From Eulemur rufifrons (Eukaryota > Chordata > Mammalia > Primates > Lemuridae): DNA of 64,000 nt. Positions 34,850-46,041 of this stretch are shown here, in pieces. The position numbers and the translations under genes were made by a program. Under the pieces are notes generated by a model, which saw only the letters and a program-made list of their open reading frames with translations, had not been told where the DNA came from and searched no databases. Position 1 is the stretch's first letter. Each line of letters begins with the position of its first letter. Where the stretch lies: assembly GCF_041146395.1 (NCBI RefSeq), contig NC_090989.1, positions 223,914,843-223,978,842 on the forward strand, written 5' to 3'.

Positions 34850-36365
34850 GCCTGCTGCGAGATTCTTTGAAGCCATGCTGGGCTACACGCCTCATCAGAA
34901 AAGACGCTGGTAGACAAATCAATGCAGAATAAGCAGTCTGAGAAGGGGGACAGGTGTCCTGCCACGTGAGATTAAATCCTGTGTTTGTGGCTTGAAGGTT
35001 CTTCCAGCATCATCCCTTAGTCAAAGGTTTTCTCTTCTTAAAGTGTCGCACGGTGAATGAAAATAATTATGAAATAGAAAGGGAGATGAGCAAGAGAAAT
35101 GAAACAAGAAATGCCACCCAAAAAGGGAACAAGGTTAACCTACACACCCAGAAGGACAAGTACCTACACGACCTTAGAATGCTCAGGCAAATACGTAGCA
35201 GGTGGGACTTCCAAGTTGCTGCCCTGGGATTTCCGACCTTTCCCTGTGCAGCCCGAGGGTGAGTCTCTTGTGGAACAGAAAGGCGATGTCTGCTTCAACT
35301 TCACCACAGAATTCTCCACTTTCTTCTGTCCTGTGACCTTTTTCGGAGGGTTGCTGGTTTCGAGGAAACGCCATACACATCAAGAGGTGTCTGGAACTAC
35401 TTTAGATTGCATCTGGGCAGTTTTCTTGGGACAAAATTGTTGTCCCGAGGTTCTTCAAAGGGGTGGATCTTTGGTCATTTTTAACTGACCTTAGTGGAAC
35501 TTGACCTGCGGCTAGAGGTTACCAGGATGTGTACTTGAGTTTACTTCCCCTTCTTTAAGCTCCAGTGACTCGACTAACTAAAGGGAGGATGGAATGATTG
35601 ACACTCGTCTGCCGGGGCTCTCCCTGGGAACTTCAGGAGCATTATTTTTCTAGAGGGAAAGGAAGTCCCTCGCGTGGGGATTTTCCGTCACTGCTTCTGG
35701 AAACCTAAGAATGCTTTTTAGCTTCCCCGTCTTCTTTCCTTCCACTCTACCCTAAAAGAAAAACTTTCCCTGAACCTATTAATATAAACCCTGAAAGTGT
35801 TTAAAGAGATAACACAAATAGACACATTTGTTGAAGTTCCTTCTTCTTTCGCTTCAGCTTCTTTGTTGGAAGAAATTCATGGCCTTTGCAGCTTGAATCA
35901 GGAAAGTTTAGAAGACTGTAGTGTTCAAAGTGTGCTTCGGTTCTGAGGATGCTTGGGGGTTGACTTTGAGCTTCCACAAGGCTAGAAATTTAAGGTAACA
36001 AAGAGCAAATGATAGTGAGTGCCTCACAAAAGGTGTGCTTTCTCCAATGCTCTCAGCAGGGCTATAGAATTAAAAATCCTTTACATGTTATTTATTCATA
36101 ATCTTATGAAGCATATTATCTCTGCCCTAATTTATGTTTTTCAATTTAGACTACTGGGGAAAAACCTGGATCCAGGGAGGGTGATGCTTCTGGCTTCTTG
36201 TCTTATAACTTTTTAGCAACTTTTGGTTTATTGATTTTACTAACCTGTTCCAAGGCCTTAAAATCTCTTTCTAGGATATTGAACTTTGACAAGAAGTGTA
36301 TCTAGGGATGAGACTGGTAGAAGAAAAACAGGAACAACACAGTAATTATAACTATACATGTATAT
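34850..36365. other. Unassigned unique sequence, CpG-retaining at 35040-35760
   Basis: No repeat could be recognised across 1.5 kb, which is unusual in this window. The sub-region 35040-35760 keeps more than a dozen CpGs. It holds gggattttcc at about 35677-35687, a match to the NF-kB consensus, and gggacttcca near 35203. The 129-codon frame at 35099-35488 (+) has no recognised motif. A regulatory element is plausible but not shown. Confidence 0.4.
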
Positions 36366-36369
36366 TAAC

Positions 36370-36595
36370 AATGGCCTACATATATTTTCCAGCCATTAGG
36401 CTAAGCTCCATACGGGAATTATCTTAAGTAAAAAATTACAATAACCCTCTAAGATTGGTACTCTTATGATTGTCTTATTTTCTGCTGAGGAAATTGAGGT
36501 TTAGAATAATAATAATAATAAAAAAAGTTGTCTCAATAACAGGAGTCCCAATCCAGATGCTGTTCTTCACTGCTATGTTACCTTGCTTCTAAGAA
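36370..36595 (-). mobile_element. MIR SINE, minus strand, with an AAT microsatellite
   Basis: Antisense MIR: agccattaggctaagctcc, aataaccctctaagattgg, ctgaggaaattgaggtttag, followed by five AAT units at 36505-36520 and ccaatccagatgctgttc. Confidence 0.75.
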
Positions 36596-36599
36596 ATAT

Positions 36600-36935
36600 C
36601 ACTTCATAGGCATGCATTGCCAAGAAGAGAAGGAAGACAGCAAAGCTCACAGGAAGGAAAAGTGGATGCCACTTTCACTGGAAAAGGAGACCCTTGAACC
36701 CAAAGCTAGGGAGAATTCTCTATCTCATCCTTCATGCCCTGCCCCAGGTTTTCAAACATAATCATGATCTATAATAGAATGAAAATTAACCAGTTTAAGG
36801 CTCTGGAATCCAGGAGATTCTATTGCTTCCTTTTTCCCTTCATCCATGAAGTCATCCCCAAGCACTCAGCCCTCAGGGACATCCACTTCCCCCATTTTCT
36901 GCAGCACTTCCAAGGAATAAAGCTCATTAAAGAAA
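36600..36935. other. Unassigned sequence
   Basis: No repeat or exon was recognised. An 82-codon plus frame spans it but shows no motif. Confidence 0.4.
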
Positions 36936-36939
36936 TTTT

Positions 36940-37125
36940 TTTACAGTGTTTTATAGCGCTATTATACTATTACTTCATTTGATCTCCATTGAATCTTGGG
37001 AAGTAGGCCAGGCCATACTAAACTTAATGTTTATTATTTCTTTTCTGTATATTAGGAAATTGAATGCCAAAGAGGCGAGTTAATTCCCAAAGGCACTGAG
37101 CTAGTTTGGAGTGGCCCTGGGACCA
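36940..37125 (-). mobile_element. MIR SINE, minus strand
   Basis: Antisense MIR: cgctattatactattac, gaatcttgggaagtaggcc, ttaggaaattgaatgccaaag, cccaaaggcactgagctag. Diverged. Confidence 0.65.
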
Positions 37126-37399
37126 TTACTTGAGACTAGGTATAGGCCTTTGAGCAAAGCACTCTGTATAGGAAAGCAGATGTGGTCTCCACCCTCAGAA
37201 GCATTACTGTTTTCTTTGGGAGGTGGCCCTTATTCTAATCCAATTAGTAACTGCACAAATGGTTCATTGTTTTTTATTTTTTTTGGAACTATATTGCAAG
37301 CACAGTCCATTTTATACTTCTTTCTGTGCCCCTGGGGATTTTGTACATTTCCCTACACCCAGCTCTACCTGTGTCAATGAAGCCTGCATTAATGACTAA

Positions 37400-37668
37400 C
37401 AGTGGCAGCTTGGTAGAAAGAACCAGAATGTTGGAACCAGGCCAATCTACGTTCAAGTCCTGCCTCTGCACTTTCTGGTTGTGTGACTCCAGGCAGGCAC
37501 CTGACCTCTCAGTGCCTCGGGCACCTCAACTGTAAAGGAAGATCACAGTGCCTACCTCACAGAGTGATGCAAAGATGCTGACATGATACAGCTATGGGCT
37601 TGGGTACAGTGCCTGGCACAGAGTACGTATGTATGCAGGAAGTGCTCACTGTCTAGTTATTATTATTA
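37400..37668 (+). mobile_element. MIR SINE, plus strand, full length
   Basis: Sense MIR: gtagaaagaaccagaatgttgg, caagtcctgcctctgc, tggttgtgtgactccaggcagg, cctcagtgcctcggg, agtgcctacctcacagag, tacagtgcctggcacagag, ending TTATTATTATTA. Confidence 0.93.
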
Positions 37669-37973
37669 GGATGTCTACCTTATCACCTTCCTCATAGAGT
37701 TTCAGCTCGTCATTGTTGAGCCTGCAAAGCTTCCTCAATGTATTTCAACACATCCTTCTGCTGAATCTGTAATTGCAGGTGTTTCTCTTTTATGTTCATT
37801 CAGGCGAGGAGGATGATCACATTCAAAGGCATAGTTCAACCAAGTGCAACTTAGCGCTGTAACTTTCCCAGCTGCAGGGATGCATATTAATAGGATCAAC
37901 CTGGGACCCTGTTGGCAGGTGTCAACCCCACCCTTAACCAAGTTCACCAAAAACACTAGTTGAATTTGGAACT

Positions 37974-38272
37974 CTTTTTTTTTTTTTTTGAGACAGAGTA
38001 TCACTCAATCATGCTGGGTAGAGAGCAGTGTCATCATCATAGCTCACTGCAACCTCAAACTCTTGGGTTCAAGTGATGGATCCTCCTGCCTCAGCCTCCC
38101 AAGTAGCTGGGACTAGAGACACATGACACCACACCTGGCTAATTTTTCTATTTTTAGCAGAGGCCGGGTCTTGCTCTTGCTCAGGCTGGTCTTGAACTCC
38201 TGAGCTCAAGCGATCTTCCCACCTCAGCCTCTCAGAGTGCTAGGATTACAGGCATGAGCCACCGCGCCCGGG
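37974..38272 (-). mobile_element. Alu SINE, full length, minus strand
   Basis: A T tail at about 37974-37990 precedes gagacagagtatcactc, and the element ends at gccaccgcgcccggg. A 10-base target duplication, aatttggaac, lies at 37963-37972 and 38275-38284. The wording ttgctcttgctcaggctgg is that of strepsirrhine Alus. Confidence 0.95.
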
Positions 38273-38284
38273 CAAATTTGGAAC

Positions 38285-39115
38285 AGGAGCCTTTGAACCA
38301 GATCCCCTGGTTGCTATTTGTGGCGCCCTTCCTCTAAACGCAGTGGCCAGGGGAGCTGCCCTTTAGAGTTATGGGTACTTCCCACAGGACCGGCAACAGC
38401 TGGAAACCAAGTCAATACCTGTTCAAAGGACTCCTTGAGCTTCTTTAGCAGAGCATGTTTATGTGGGCCAAAGCCATTTCCCAAAGAGCTAATCCGCTCC
38501 CCCCTTGCCAAACTTGAACACAACTGCTCATTAAGCCAGTCTGCCGCCTCACAAGATGCCTCTGAGGCCAAAGGATTTCGGCTTAGCAATATCCAATCTG
38601 CATGCTAGTTGCCCTCAGAGTAGCCCCAGAAAAAGGAAATGTTGCCTGTGTTGGAATGGGACCTCTGTGGGAGGTTCCACTGCAGGCCAGCGTACTCAGC
38701 CCTACACTCTCCTTGCACCAGGACACACGGCAACAAAACTCCTCCAGGTTCACTGCTTAGAACTCCACCAATTTATGTGTCTCCAATTTACTGTGATTCA
38801 GGTAGGAGAGGGCAATAGACAGCCGTGACTTTCAGAGTCACCTTCCACCTGGAACTTCCCAGGCCCAGAAGTGAGGGCCTTTCCTTTTCTTAGGCCCTCT
38901 CCCCTGCCCCACTGCATGGAACCTGGCATGCGCAGAAGTGTCTCTTTCTACTGTGAACTATGTATTTAGCATAAAATGCCTCATAAGAATGAGCCCAATG
39001 TCAAAAATAGCTTGATAGCAGCTCAGCTGTCCCTGGTATGTGTCCAAGTGAGCCTCTTAAGTTTAATATGTTTGTTGTTCCACCCTGGCATTTGAACAAT
39101 TGCTTTTCTCATTTC
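38285..39115. other. Unassigned sequence, with a speculative exon on the minus strand
   Basis: No repeat was recognised. On the minus strand, 38419-38563 is open in one frame between an AG-ended acceptor-like stretch and a CAG/GTATTG donor-like stretch (see findings). The encoded peptide is not recognised. Confidence 0.35.
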
Positions 39116-39119
39116 TAAA

Positions 39120-39262
39120 TCTACCTGTAGCTAACTTTGTGCTCTTATATGCCAGGCTCTGCACTGAGATTTACTTGCATTATCTCGTTTAAACCTGACA
39201 AAGACCCCATGAAGTAGGTACCACTGTTAGATCATTATACTGTCAAGAAAAGCAAGGGATCA
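39120..39262 (-). mobile_element. MIR SINE fragment, minus strand
   Basis: Antisense MIR: atatgccaggctctgcac, tgcattatctcgtttaaacc, aagaccccatgaagtaggtacc. Confidence 0.8.
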
Positions 39263-39544
39263 TCTATAAAGTGAAAAGTTAGGGGAAAAAAAAAGAAAAG
39301 GAAAGAAAATAAAAAGACATTAGCTTTAGAGCCCATGATGCTAACTTTTGCTACAGTGCCTCCCAGGTATAAATGCTGTGAGCTTTGTTCTCCTTAGAGA
39401 GGAAAGCACCTTGAGGGTGGGGACCAGCATCAAACTTCTGTGCCAAGTTCTCAGCTGGGTCCTCACTACCAGGTGGGTGTTTCAGAAATGCTACAATCAG
39501 TCCAATTCTCAACAAGAAGTTTTACAAAGCACATATCTATTTAG

Positions 39545-39830
39545 AACCTCCTAGGTTTGCAACTTAGAATCAATCCCTATGTAGGAGACAAAGGAAGTAC
39601 ATAGTCTATTTGGGGGGATAGGAGTCCATATGAAACAGAGAAATCAATTAAATGTTTAACTAAAAATAAATGTTTCAGCATCCAGAGAACGGGGAGACCA
39701 GAAGCATGGGGAGGTGGTGGGGTCTGAGCTGGCCGTTGAAGAACGAGGCCAATGTCAAGAGGTGGAGAAGGACGAGAATGAGGGTCAGGGTGGGACAGTG
39801 TGGGAAAAGGCAGTCTTGGGGGAGGCAAAT
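39545..39830 (-). mobile_element. Possible antisense L2 fragment
   Basis: aatccctatgtaggagacaaag, tgtttaactaaaaataaatg and ctgagctggccgttgaagaac resemble the reversed L2 3' region. Weak. Confidence 0.4.
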
Positions 39831-39834
39831 GGGG

Positions 39835-40230
39835 AGTTGGCCTGCAACAATATACACATTGTAATTTCTTTCACAATCAAGGCCGGGAATTCTAGAAGGC
39901 TTACAAAGTCTCTTCTCTTGATAAACAACCAAATGTTTAATACTTCAGAGTTCACCCAACAGATTTTCTTCCAGGGCCAGAGGTGGGAGGCAAAGGACCC
40001 ACATAGGGTAGGTTCTGGAGACAGAGGGGCGGCTCTGTCTCTTTCCAGTTCTTGTGTTCTCTCTTGTCCATTCTTTTCTATTTCCAATTATTTCCTCTGA
40101 ATTCAGTTTTTGCAAATGGAATGTACAGAAGCTTTATGAGCAAAATAAAACAGCCAGAGTTGGCAGCCTGCCTCTACCACCTGCTAGCCGTGTGTGGTCT
40201 TTGAGGAGGACGGTGGCAAACCGCGATTCA
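39835..40230. other. Unassigned sequence, MIR-like at its end
   Basis: No repeat was recognised up to 40150. After that ctctaccacctgctagccgtgtgtgg may be a sense MIR scrap. Plus and minus frames of 100-128 codons overlap here and show no motif. Confidence 0.35.
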
Positions 40231-40234
40231 GCAC

Positions 40235-40455
40235 GTCTCGTTTGCTAGGTGATGCGCCAGGCATTTTATGCGTGTTGGCTCATTGCAGCTTCACATGTAA
40301 GGTAGCTCATTAGCTATCACCACCTCCCTTTTATAGGTGACAACACGAAGGCTTAGTGAGATTAAGTGCTGTGCCCAAAACCTCCCTGCTGGTCAGTAGC
40401 ACAGCCGGGACTCATGCCATGTCTTCGTGACCTCCAAGTCTGCTCTTGGCCCGCC
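40235..40455 (-). mobile_element. MIR SINE, minus strand
   Basis: Antisense MIR: gatgcgccaggcattttatg, tggctcattgcagcttcac, cccttttataggtgacaac, gattaagtgctgtgccc, gctggtcagtagcacagccgg. Confidence 0.88.
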
Positions 40456-40474
40456 CATTTCTACTTCCCAAGTC

Positions 40475-40695
40475 ACTGAGCTTCTTGGAACCCCAGTTTT
40501 TTCATTTGTAAAATATTCATAAGTATTTAATAAATATTAAATAATAAATATAATAAAATATTCATAAATATTCATACGCTCTTCTATGGTGGAGAGCAGC
40601 AAGAAGTCACGTGACGATGTGAGGAAGGCACCTAGCCCATCCTTAGTCGTGGTGGGTATTCAGAAGGGGCATCATTACTAGTTTTCACCATTCGA
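40475..40695 (+). mobile_element. MIR SINE, plus strand, with an AT-rich expansion
   Basis: Sense MIR starts caagtcactgagcttcttgg and continues with ttttcatttgtaaaatattc. After about 40512 an A/T tract of some 65 bases repeats aatattcata and aataaata. MIR resumes with gatgtgaggaaggcacctagc and gtgggtattcagaaggg. Confidence 0.75.
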
Positions 40696-41900
40696 AACAG
40701 TAAATGTTTACATTGGCTTTGTCTTGTATTGTGGCTTTGCACTTCTTTAAGGAGTTTGTAAGCACGCAGGAAGTACCTAGGACTCTTACATATTTTTGTA
40801 TCTTTGTCAACCTCTGTGATTAAAAAAAATGACTCTCAATTACTTTTTCGTTTCTCTCTCCTCTTTTTTCTCTTTTACACAGCTTTGCATATCTCATTAA
40901 AGGTGAAACTGGGAAAGTACTTCACTCAGAGGTGAGTCTATAGGTAAGGAAGGGTGGAACAAGGCTCTGTTGTCCTCAGGTAAAGGTGGGTGACCCTGGG
41001 TGCTCTGAGGTAAGGCATTAAATACTGTTCCAGCAAGTACTCACATACCGGGCAGGTGCTCGAACAGGTGTGGCAGCCCTGGGGCAGATGCTGAACGTGG
41101 TACACAAGAGGTTAGTGGATATAATTACACCTTCATAAAAATGAATGCTGGGCTGTCTCCCCTGCCGCGTCTTAGCTACAGGGGCTAAAATAAATATTTT
41201 AATTAGTTTCAGCTTCCAAAAGAGTCTTAGCAGGCCAGATTTCCGAATCTGCCTCCCACAGGGAAAACACTTTCAAATTCTACCAGTTGGCAACAAATCC
41301 CTTCCAAACAAAACCCCAAAACCAAAAATCACTTCCCTAACTAAACAAGTAACTGTGCTTCTTAGATAGACAGCTTCATTATGCACCGGCAGCTTGCAGT
41401 GATACCATCTTGGGCAAAAGTGGAACAGGTAAGAGGTGAACGTGCGCTATCTGGGAGTACCACTCAGAATGATGGAGGATGGATTGGAGGGGCTGGGTGG
41501 AGAAAAAGGGAAGAATCAAGGTTGATGCCTATTTTTTTTCCCACTGAGCAACGTGTTAGATTTTTTTAGGCCAATGATGCTTCTAGGAATGAACACTTTA
41601 TGTTGTAATATCACTTTCACTTTTTCAAAAGCCTTTCATCCCTTCACCCTTGTTGACATAAATGATCACATTGAGTTTTACCTAGGTTAGTTTTGGAAGA
41701 GAATAAATTCAGGGATTTCTAGGATAAAGGGAGGATTTTTATTTTATTTCTTTGCCTCAGGTAGCATTCAATATATAAATACTCCTCTCTCTTAAATTCC
41801 GATGAAGTTTAACTAAACTTTCAAAACAGATTGGGAGACATTCTTTTAATTATAAAAGGTATCCCCACAAACTTCTTTAAAGCTACGGACTTTTCTTGGT
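40696..41900. other. Unassigned sequence
   Basis: No repeat or exon was recognised in 1.2 kb. Short open frames carry no motif. Confidence 0.4.
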
Positions 41901-41904
41901 ATTC

Positions 41905-42302
41905 CTTTATTTACTCAACAGATACCTTTTGAGCACCTGCAACGTCCCGGACACTGAGCTGAGTGATCAGTCTTTGGCGGAGACGGGAAACCTGGTTCCA
42001 AATTGTAACAGAGGGAAGGAGCGAGAATCATGGTGTGCGGAGGAAAGCCACTTTGGTTTTGGGTGGTCAATGGAAGCTTCTGTGAGGAAAGAACATTTTA
42101 GCAAGACTTGACAGATACCCAGGAGCCAGGTGGGTAAAGAATGAGGCAGGGAGGAGAGAGGAGAGAGGCAACACATTCCTGGAATAGGGAACAGCATTTG
42201 CAAAGACCTTGAGGTGGGAAGAAGTTTGGCAAGTTTGAGAAACAAACAGCATGACTGGAGTGCAGGGAATGTGGGGGAGAGAGGTGGAAGACAGGTGGGA
42301 GT
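41905..42302 (-). mobile_element. L2 LINE, minus strand
   Basis: Antisense L2 3' region: tatttactcaacagatacc, gacactgagctgagtgatc, ttctgtgaggaaagaacattttagc, acattcctggaatagggaacagc, tttgcaaagaccttgaggtggg, catgactggagtgcaggg. Confidence 0.8.
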
Positions 42303-42304
42303 GG

Positions 42305-43075
42305 GGCTACATTTACGTAATCTTTTTTTGCCAATAGATAGTCACTTCACAGAGAATGAATTGAGTAACGGCTATCTCGTTAAGGAGCCATGGCTCATGT
42401 AAAACGTATCAGAAATGAAATTATTATGTTCTCCCTGAAATTATAAACTCAGTGGAAAACTGATTCGATTTCCATACATTTATTTTACCACAATTGGGTA
42501 AAATGTGGCACACTTGTTTCTATATGAGTTAAGAACTCATTGGCTGAGTTGCTAGCAATTTTTTTTTTCAAAGTTCTGGGGAATAATATCTGGGCCACAG
42601 GTTCCAAACTGGGGGTCCACAAACTGACTCCGGTCCACAGGCACGCTTCTTTGGCCTGGACAGTGTTTTTCCAAAATCTAAATAAGCTGCAGCAGCAGGA
42701 ACTGCGATGTGTTCACCAAATACGTTTCCTTTTATAACCGGTGCACAGGTGTGCTACCTTCCCAGCTCCCCCAGCAGGTAGGAGGGACTGCAGGGCAGAG
42801 CTCTGCCAGTGGTGTTTGGGCAGAGGTGCTGGTCACTGTCTCTAGGCCTTGCCAGTAAAAATCCTTCTCCCATCCTCCATGTTCTCTTTCTCCATCTACA
42901 ACTGAGTGCAGAGAAGGAACAGGTGTTAGAGGATGCAGAGCCAGGCAATGAAAGGAGCCTGGCTCCCCCAGTGAGGGGACAAAGTCTCCACAATGACCCT
43001 CGTTGCACTGTGACATGAGTGAGCTTGAAACGTCATTGTGTTCACCACAGAGATTTTGAGATTGTTTGCTACAAC
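42305..43075. other. Unassigned; possible hAT scrap at 42590
   Basis: gccacaggttccaaactggg and tccacaaactgactccgg (42593-42635) recall the ends of hAT MITEs but no full element is visible. The minus frame of 149 codons at 42732-43181 has no motif. Confidence 0.35.
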
Positions 43076-43079
43076 GGGT

Positions 43080-43470
43080 GTCTTGGTTTAGGTTTCTCCA
43101 GAACCAGGTTCTGAGACCTGAATTGGAGCTGATCTCAGGAAATATCACTAGGCAGGCGAGTGGGGAAGGCAGGGAAGCCAATGGATGGCACTATTTTCTA
43201 CCCACTTCTGCTGTGGGCAGCAGGAGCCAGGCCATGCAAGGCACTTGGGAGGCAACACAGAGTGTACCTCAGAGCCGCTCTGACTGAGATTGGGGCGTGT
43301 ATTTACTACCTCTATGTCTCTCATTGGGTGAGAGCTGCTTCCAAGGGCATTAACTCTTCAGCACTCCCGGCCTGCCCTGCGTGCGGCCACGTGTGTGCAG
43401 TGTCTTCGGCAGAGCGGAAGGCAGTCGCAGTAGGCAGCTTCACCCGCAGAAGTGAATGCCCAGTGGATCT
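43080..43470 (-). mobile_element. LTR-like repeat (family Y), copy 2
   Basis: Same order of words as 15593-15930: tttctccagaaccaggttctgagacc, then ggcgtgtatttactacctc, tctctcattgggtgagagctgc, gggcattaactcttcagcac, ccggcctgccctgcgtgcgg. More diverged than copy 1. The strand is a guess, as for copy 1. Confidence 0.5.
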
Positions 43471-43552
43471 GAGGCACCCACAGTGTCTGCTGAAAACATT
43501 TAGTCCACACTGACCAATACCGTTGCCGAGATTTAAAATTAGGTGACTTAAC

Positions 43553-43766
43553 ACTGCGGTCCCCAAATCCTGGGCCTGCCTGTTAGGAACCAGGCAGCAC
43601 AGCAGGAGGTGAGTGGTGGGCGATGGAAAAGCTTCATCTCTATTTACAGCCGCTCCCCATCGCTCACATCACCGCCTGAGCTCCGCCTCCCCTCCCCCCA
43701 CCCACTGTGTGGAAAAATTGTCTTCTGTGAAACTGGTCCCTGGTGCCAAAAAGGTGGGGACTACTG
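43553..43766 (+). mobile_element. hAT-type MITE, internally deleted
   Basis: Left end actgcggtccccaaatcc, right end aaaggtggggactactg. Between them are ttaggaaccaggcagcacagc, aggaggtgagtggtgggcg, cttcatctctatttacagccg, ctgagctccgcctcc, and then a jump to gtggaaaaattgtcttctgtg and ggtccctggtgcc. Compared with the family as I remember it, several hundred internal bases are missing. The word ttaaca occurs on both flanks (43548-43553, 43768-43773). Confidence 0.8.
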
Positions 43767-43774
43767 ATTAACAT

Positions 43775-44149
43775 AGCAATCTGAGTTTCTGACTTTTTTC
43801 AAAAAATAAGAAGATAGTCAGCATTAGGTCTGCATTTCTGTATGGCAATAATGGAAGCTGACTGGTGACTGTCACTTTAGATGGGGGTAGGGTCTCTAAT
43901 TCTCCAAAGCCCCCACCACATGTCCCCACCATATTTCCCTTGTTTGCAGTACCTCGTGGTCCCTGCCATAGGCATTTGAATCTATGACCTCAGGCCTTGC
44001 ACTAGGACAAAGCTCTTTTTTTTTTCCTTTCCTCCTTTCTTTGTCAATCCAATTCATCTTCTCCCCTCCCTACCCCATTTCAAAAGCTGCTCAAAATGTA
44101 TTTTTTTGATGAGACCTTCCCTGACCGGCTTCACCAGACTTCTGTGGTT
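43775..44149. other. Unassigned; L2-like wording at its end
   Basis: ttttttgatgagaccttccctgaccgg (around 44100-44127) recalls the sense L2 3' region. Otherwise nothing was recognised. Confidence 0.4.
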
Positions 44150-44157
44150 ATCTAGAG

Positions 44158-44415
44158 TTGTACTGTCCAGTACTGTAACCACTGGCCACATGTGGCTATT
44201 TAAATTTCAGTTAATTAAAGCAAACTAAGTTAATTAAGGTTAATTAAAATTGAAAAATCAGTTCCTCCATTGCACTAGCCGCATTTCAAATACTCCGTAG
44301 CCATATGTGGCCAGGCAGCCACATGTATTGTAAAATATATTGGATATACCATATATTGGATGGCACAGATATAATACATTTGCATAATTACAGAAAGTTC
44401 TGTTGGACAGTGCTG
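44158..44415 (-). mobile_element. hAT-Charlie MITE (ATGTGGC-rich)
   Basis: Terminal repeats tactgtccagta and ttggacagtgctg. Internal gccacatgtggctatttaaat, agccgcatttcaaatac and ccatatgtggcc. An 8-base target duplication with one mismatch is present: atctagag (44150-44157) and atctatag (44416-44423). Non-autonomous. Confidence 0.88.
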
Positions 44416-44424
44416 ATCTATAGA

Positions 44425-44940
44425 ATGTACTATAATTCTTAGTTCTGGTTTTCTTATAGGTACTTTTGTGTTTTTCTTGAGTATTTACCCTCTTCAGCTG
44501 AAATCCTTTTTTAAAAATGAGAGCCAGTGTGTTCTAAATGTCTCATATTCTTGCTCACTGTCAAATACCTAAGCAATTGTTTGCAGTACTATTGCTAACG
44601 TTTCTCCACTTTGTGAATGAGGTTCTGTACCAGAGTCCCCTGTGGGCTAATTCATGGAGACACTGCATGCTCTCCTGCCCCCTTCAGGCTTGTGTGGAAG
44701 CCTGGGGAAATTGCGTAGGGCGGAAAGAGACAGGGATTTCAACATCATCCCCTCTGAGGACAGGAAGGAAACTCATTAAGAGCACTTATTGTTTCCCACT
44801 TTAAAAAACGATTTAACCCATACTTTCATGATTTAATTTTTTTGATGTCTATGTTTTATTTAATATTCCATAGAGATTGAGACCTTATAACACCAAGGTA
44901 AAGCATTTTGAGGTTTGCGAGTTTGACAGAGTTTACCAGC
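44425..44940. other. Unassigned sequence
   Basis: No repeat or exon was recognised. Confidence 0.4.
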
Positions 44941-44944
44941 TCTG

Positions 44945-45082
44945 TGCAAAGTAAATGGGACCTTCCACCATTGCCTTCTCTAAGCCTCAGTTTATTCCAA
45001 GGGGAATAATAACAATACCAACCTCGTGGAGTTTTTGTGAGGATTAAATGCGATAAATGCCATAGACATTATTATTATCAGC
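44945..45082 (+). mobile_element. MIR SINE fragment, plus strand
   Basis: ctctaagcctcagtttattcc, aataataacaataccaacctcg, tgtgaggattaaatgcgataaatgcc, ending in TTATTATTAT. Confidence 0.85.
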
Positions 45083-45084
45083 AA

Positions 45085-45958
45085 AAAATTAAATCCAAAG
45101 GAAAAGCAATCAAGGTAAGAATAGACTTCCAGTTGTGCAGCTTGTTGGAAAGGACCAAAGGAGATAAGGCGTTCAGAAAATTCCTCCCAAAAGAAACATG
45201 GGCAGATTTTTGCAGGGGATCCTTTGACAAATAGTCATTTTTCTTGGAAAATATTAATGTATTTGCATTAGCATAAAAACTAGGGTTATTGGGCAAGTGT
45301 TGCACTCTCCCCTTTCCCTACTATGCCAAAAAAACAATATTCCAAGTTAAAGCCACCATTTTGGGGGGGGGGGGAAAGGATGATAGAAATACAATGACCA
45401 GAAAAAAGAGACTGGAGAACTCCAGTCACTCAGTTTTAGGTCAGAAAATAAAATCATTATGGGGAAGAGCTATCTCTTTCCTGTACTCTCCATCCACATG
45501 TTTATACATTTGAAAAGAATAGAAGAACATTCAGAATGAAATTATTGCCTTCTCTCTCCAAAGAGAAAGAAATATCTGGAAACGTTAATATTCTCAAGCA
45601 CATTTAAAGCATGACTGTGTCCTTCTTGTGATCATCAAGCTGTGAAAATGTATTGTTCTGTCCAATAGTCTTCTTGAGGAACAGGCTAACGGCACTTCCT
45701 GCTTTACAGAACAGATTATGCGAGGCTTACCTAAGAAAGGTATTTTGGCCAATGACCATAACGTCATGATGAAACCTGATCTGGGCAGAGGCTCAGAAAT
45801 GGCATTTGGGAGATTGTCCCTTCTTTACCATGCCCAATTTATTGTTAGGAAAAGATGCTCAAAATTAGTTGCAAAGTGAAATAAAGTAGATTACAAAAGA
45901 GGATGAGTGCTATGATCACATTTTGTTAAAAGAATGAGAGACTAGTTAGAAAGTGTCA
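45085..45958. other. Unassigned sequence with a G12 run
   Basis: No repeat or exon was recognised. Twelve consecutive G lie at about 45363-45374. A cgtcatgatg stretch at about 45762 is a weak CRE-like half site only. Confidence 0.4.
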
Positions 45959-46041
45959 ATCAGAGTTCTTTGTTTGCAGCCACACAAATTCACAAGAAAA
46001 GGAATTTACTAGAAGGCTGTGGAAGTTCATAGAAGTATGAG

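Noticed and set aside
35099..35488. 129-codon plus-strand frame in CpG-retaining DNA
   Set aside because: No known motif and an overlapping antisense frame. Regulatory constraint explains the region better than coding.
42732..43181. 149-codon minus-strand frame
   Set aside because: Serine/proline-rich without a recognisable domain, and it overlaps the edge of an LTR-like repeat.
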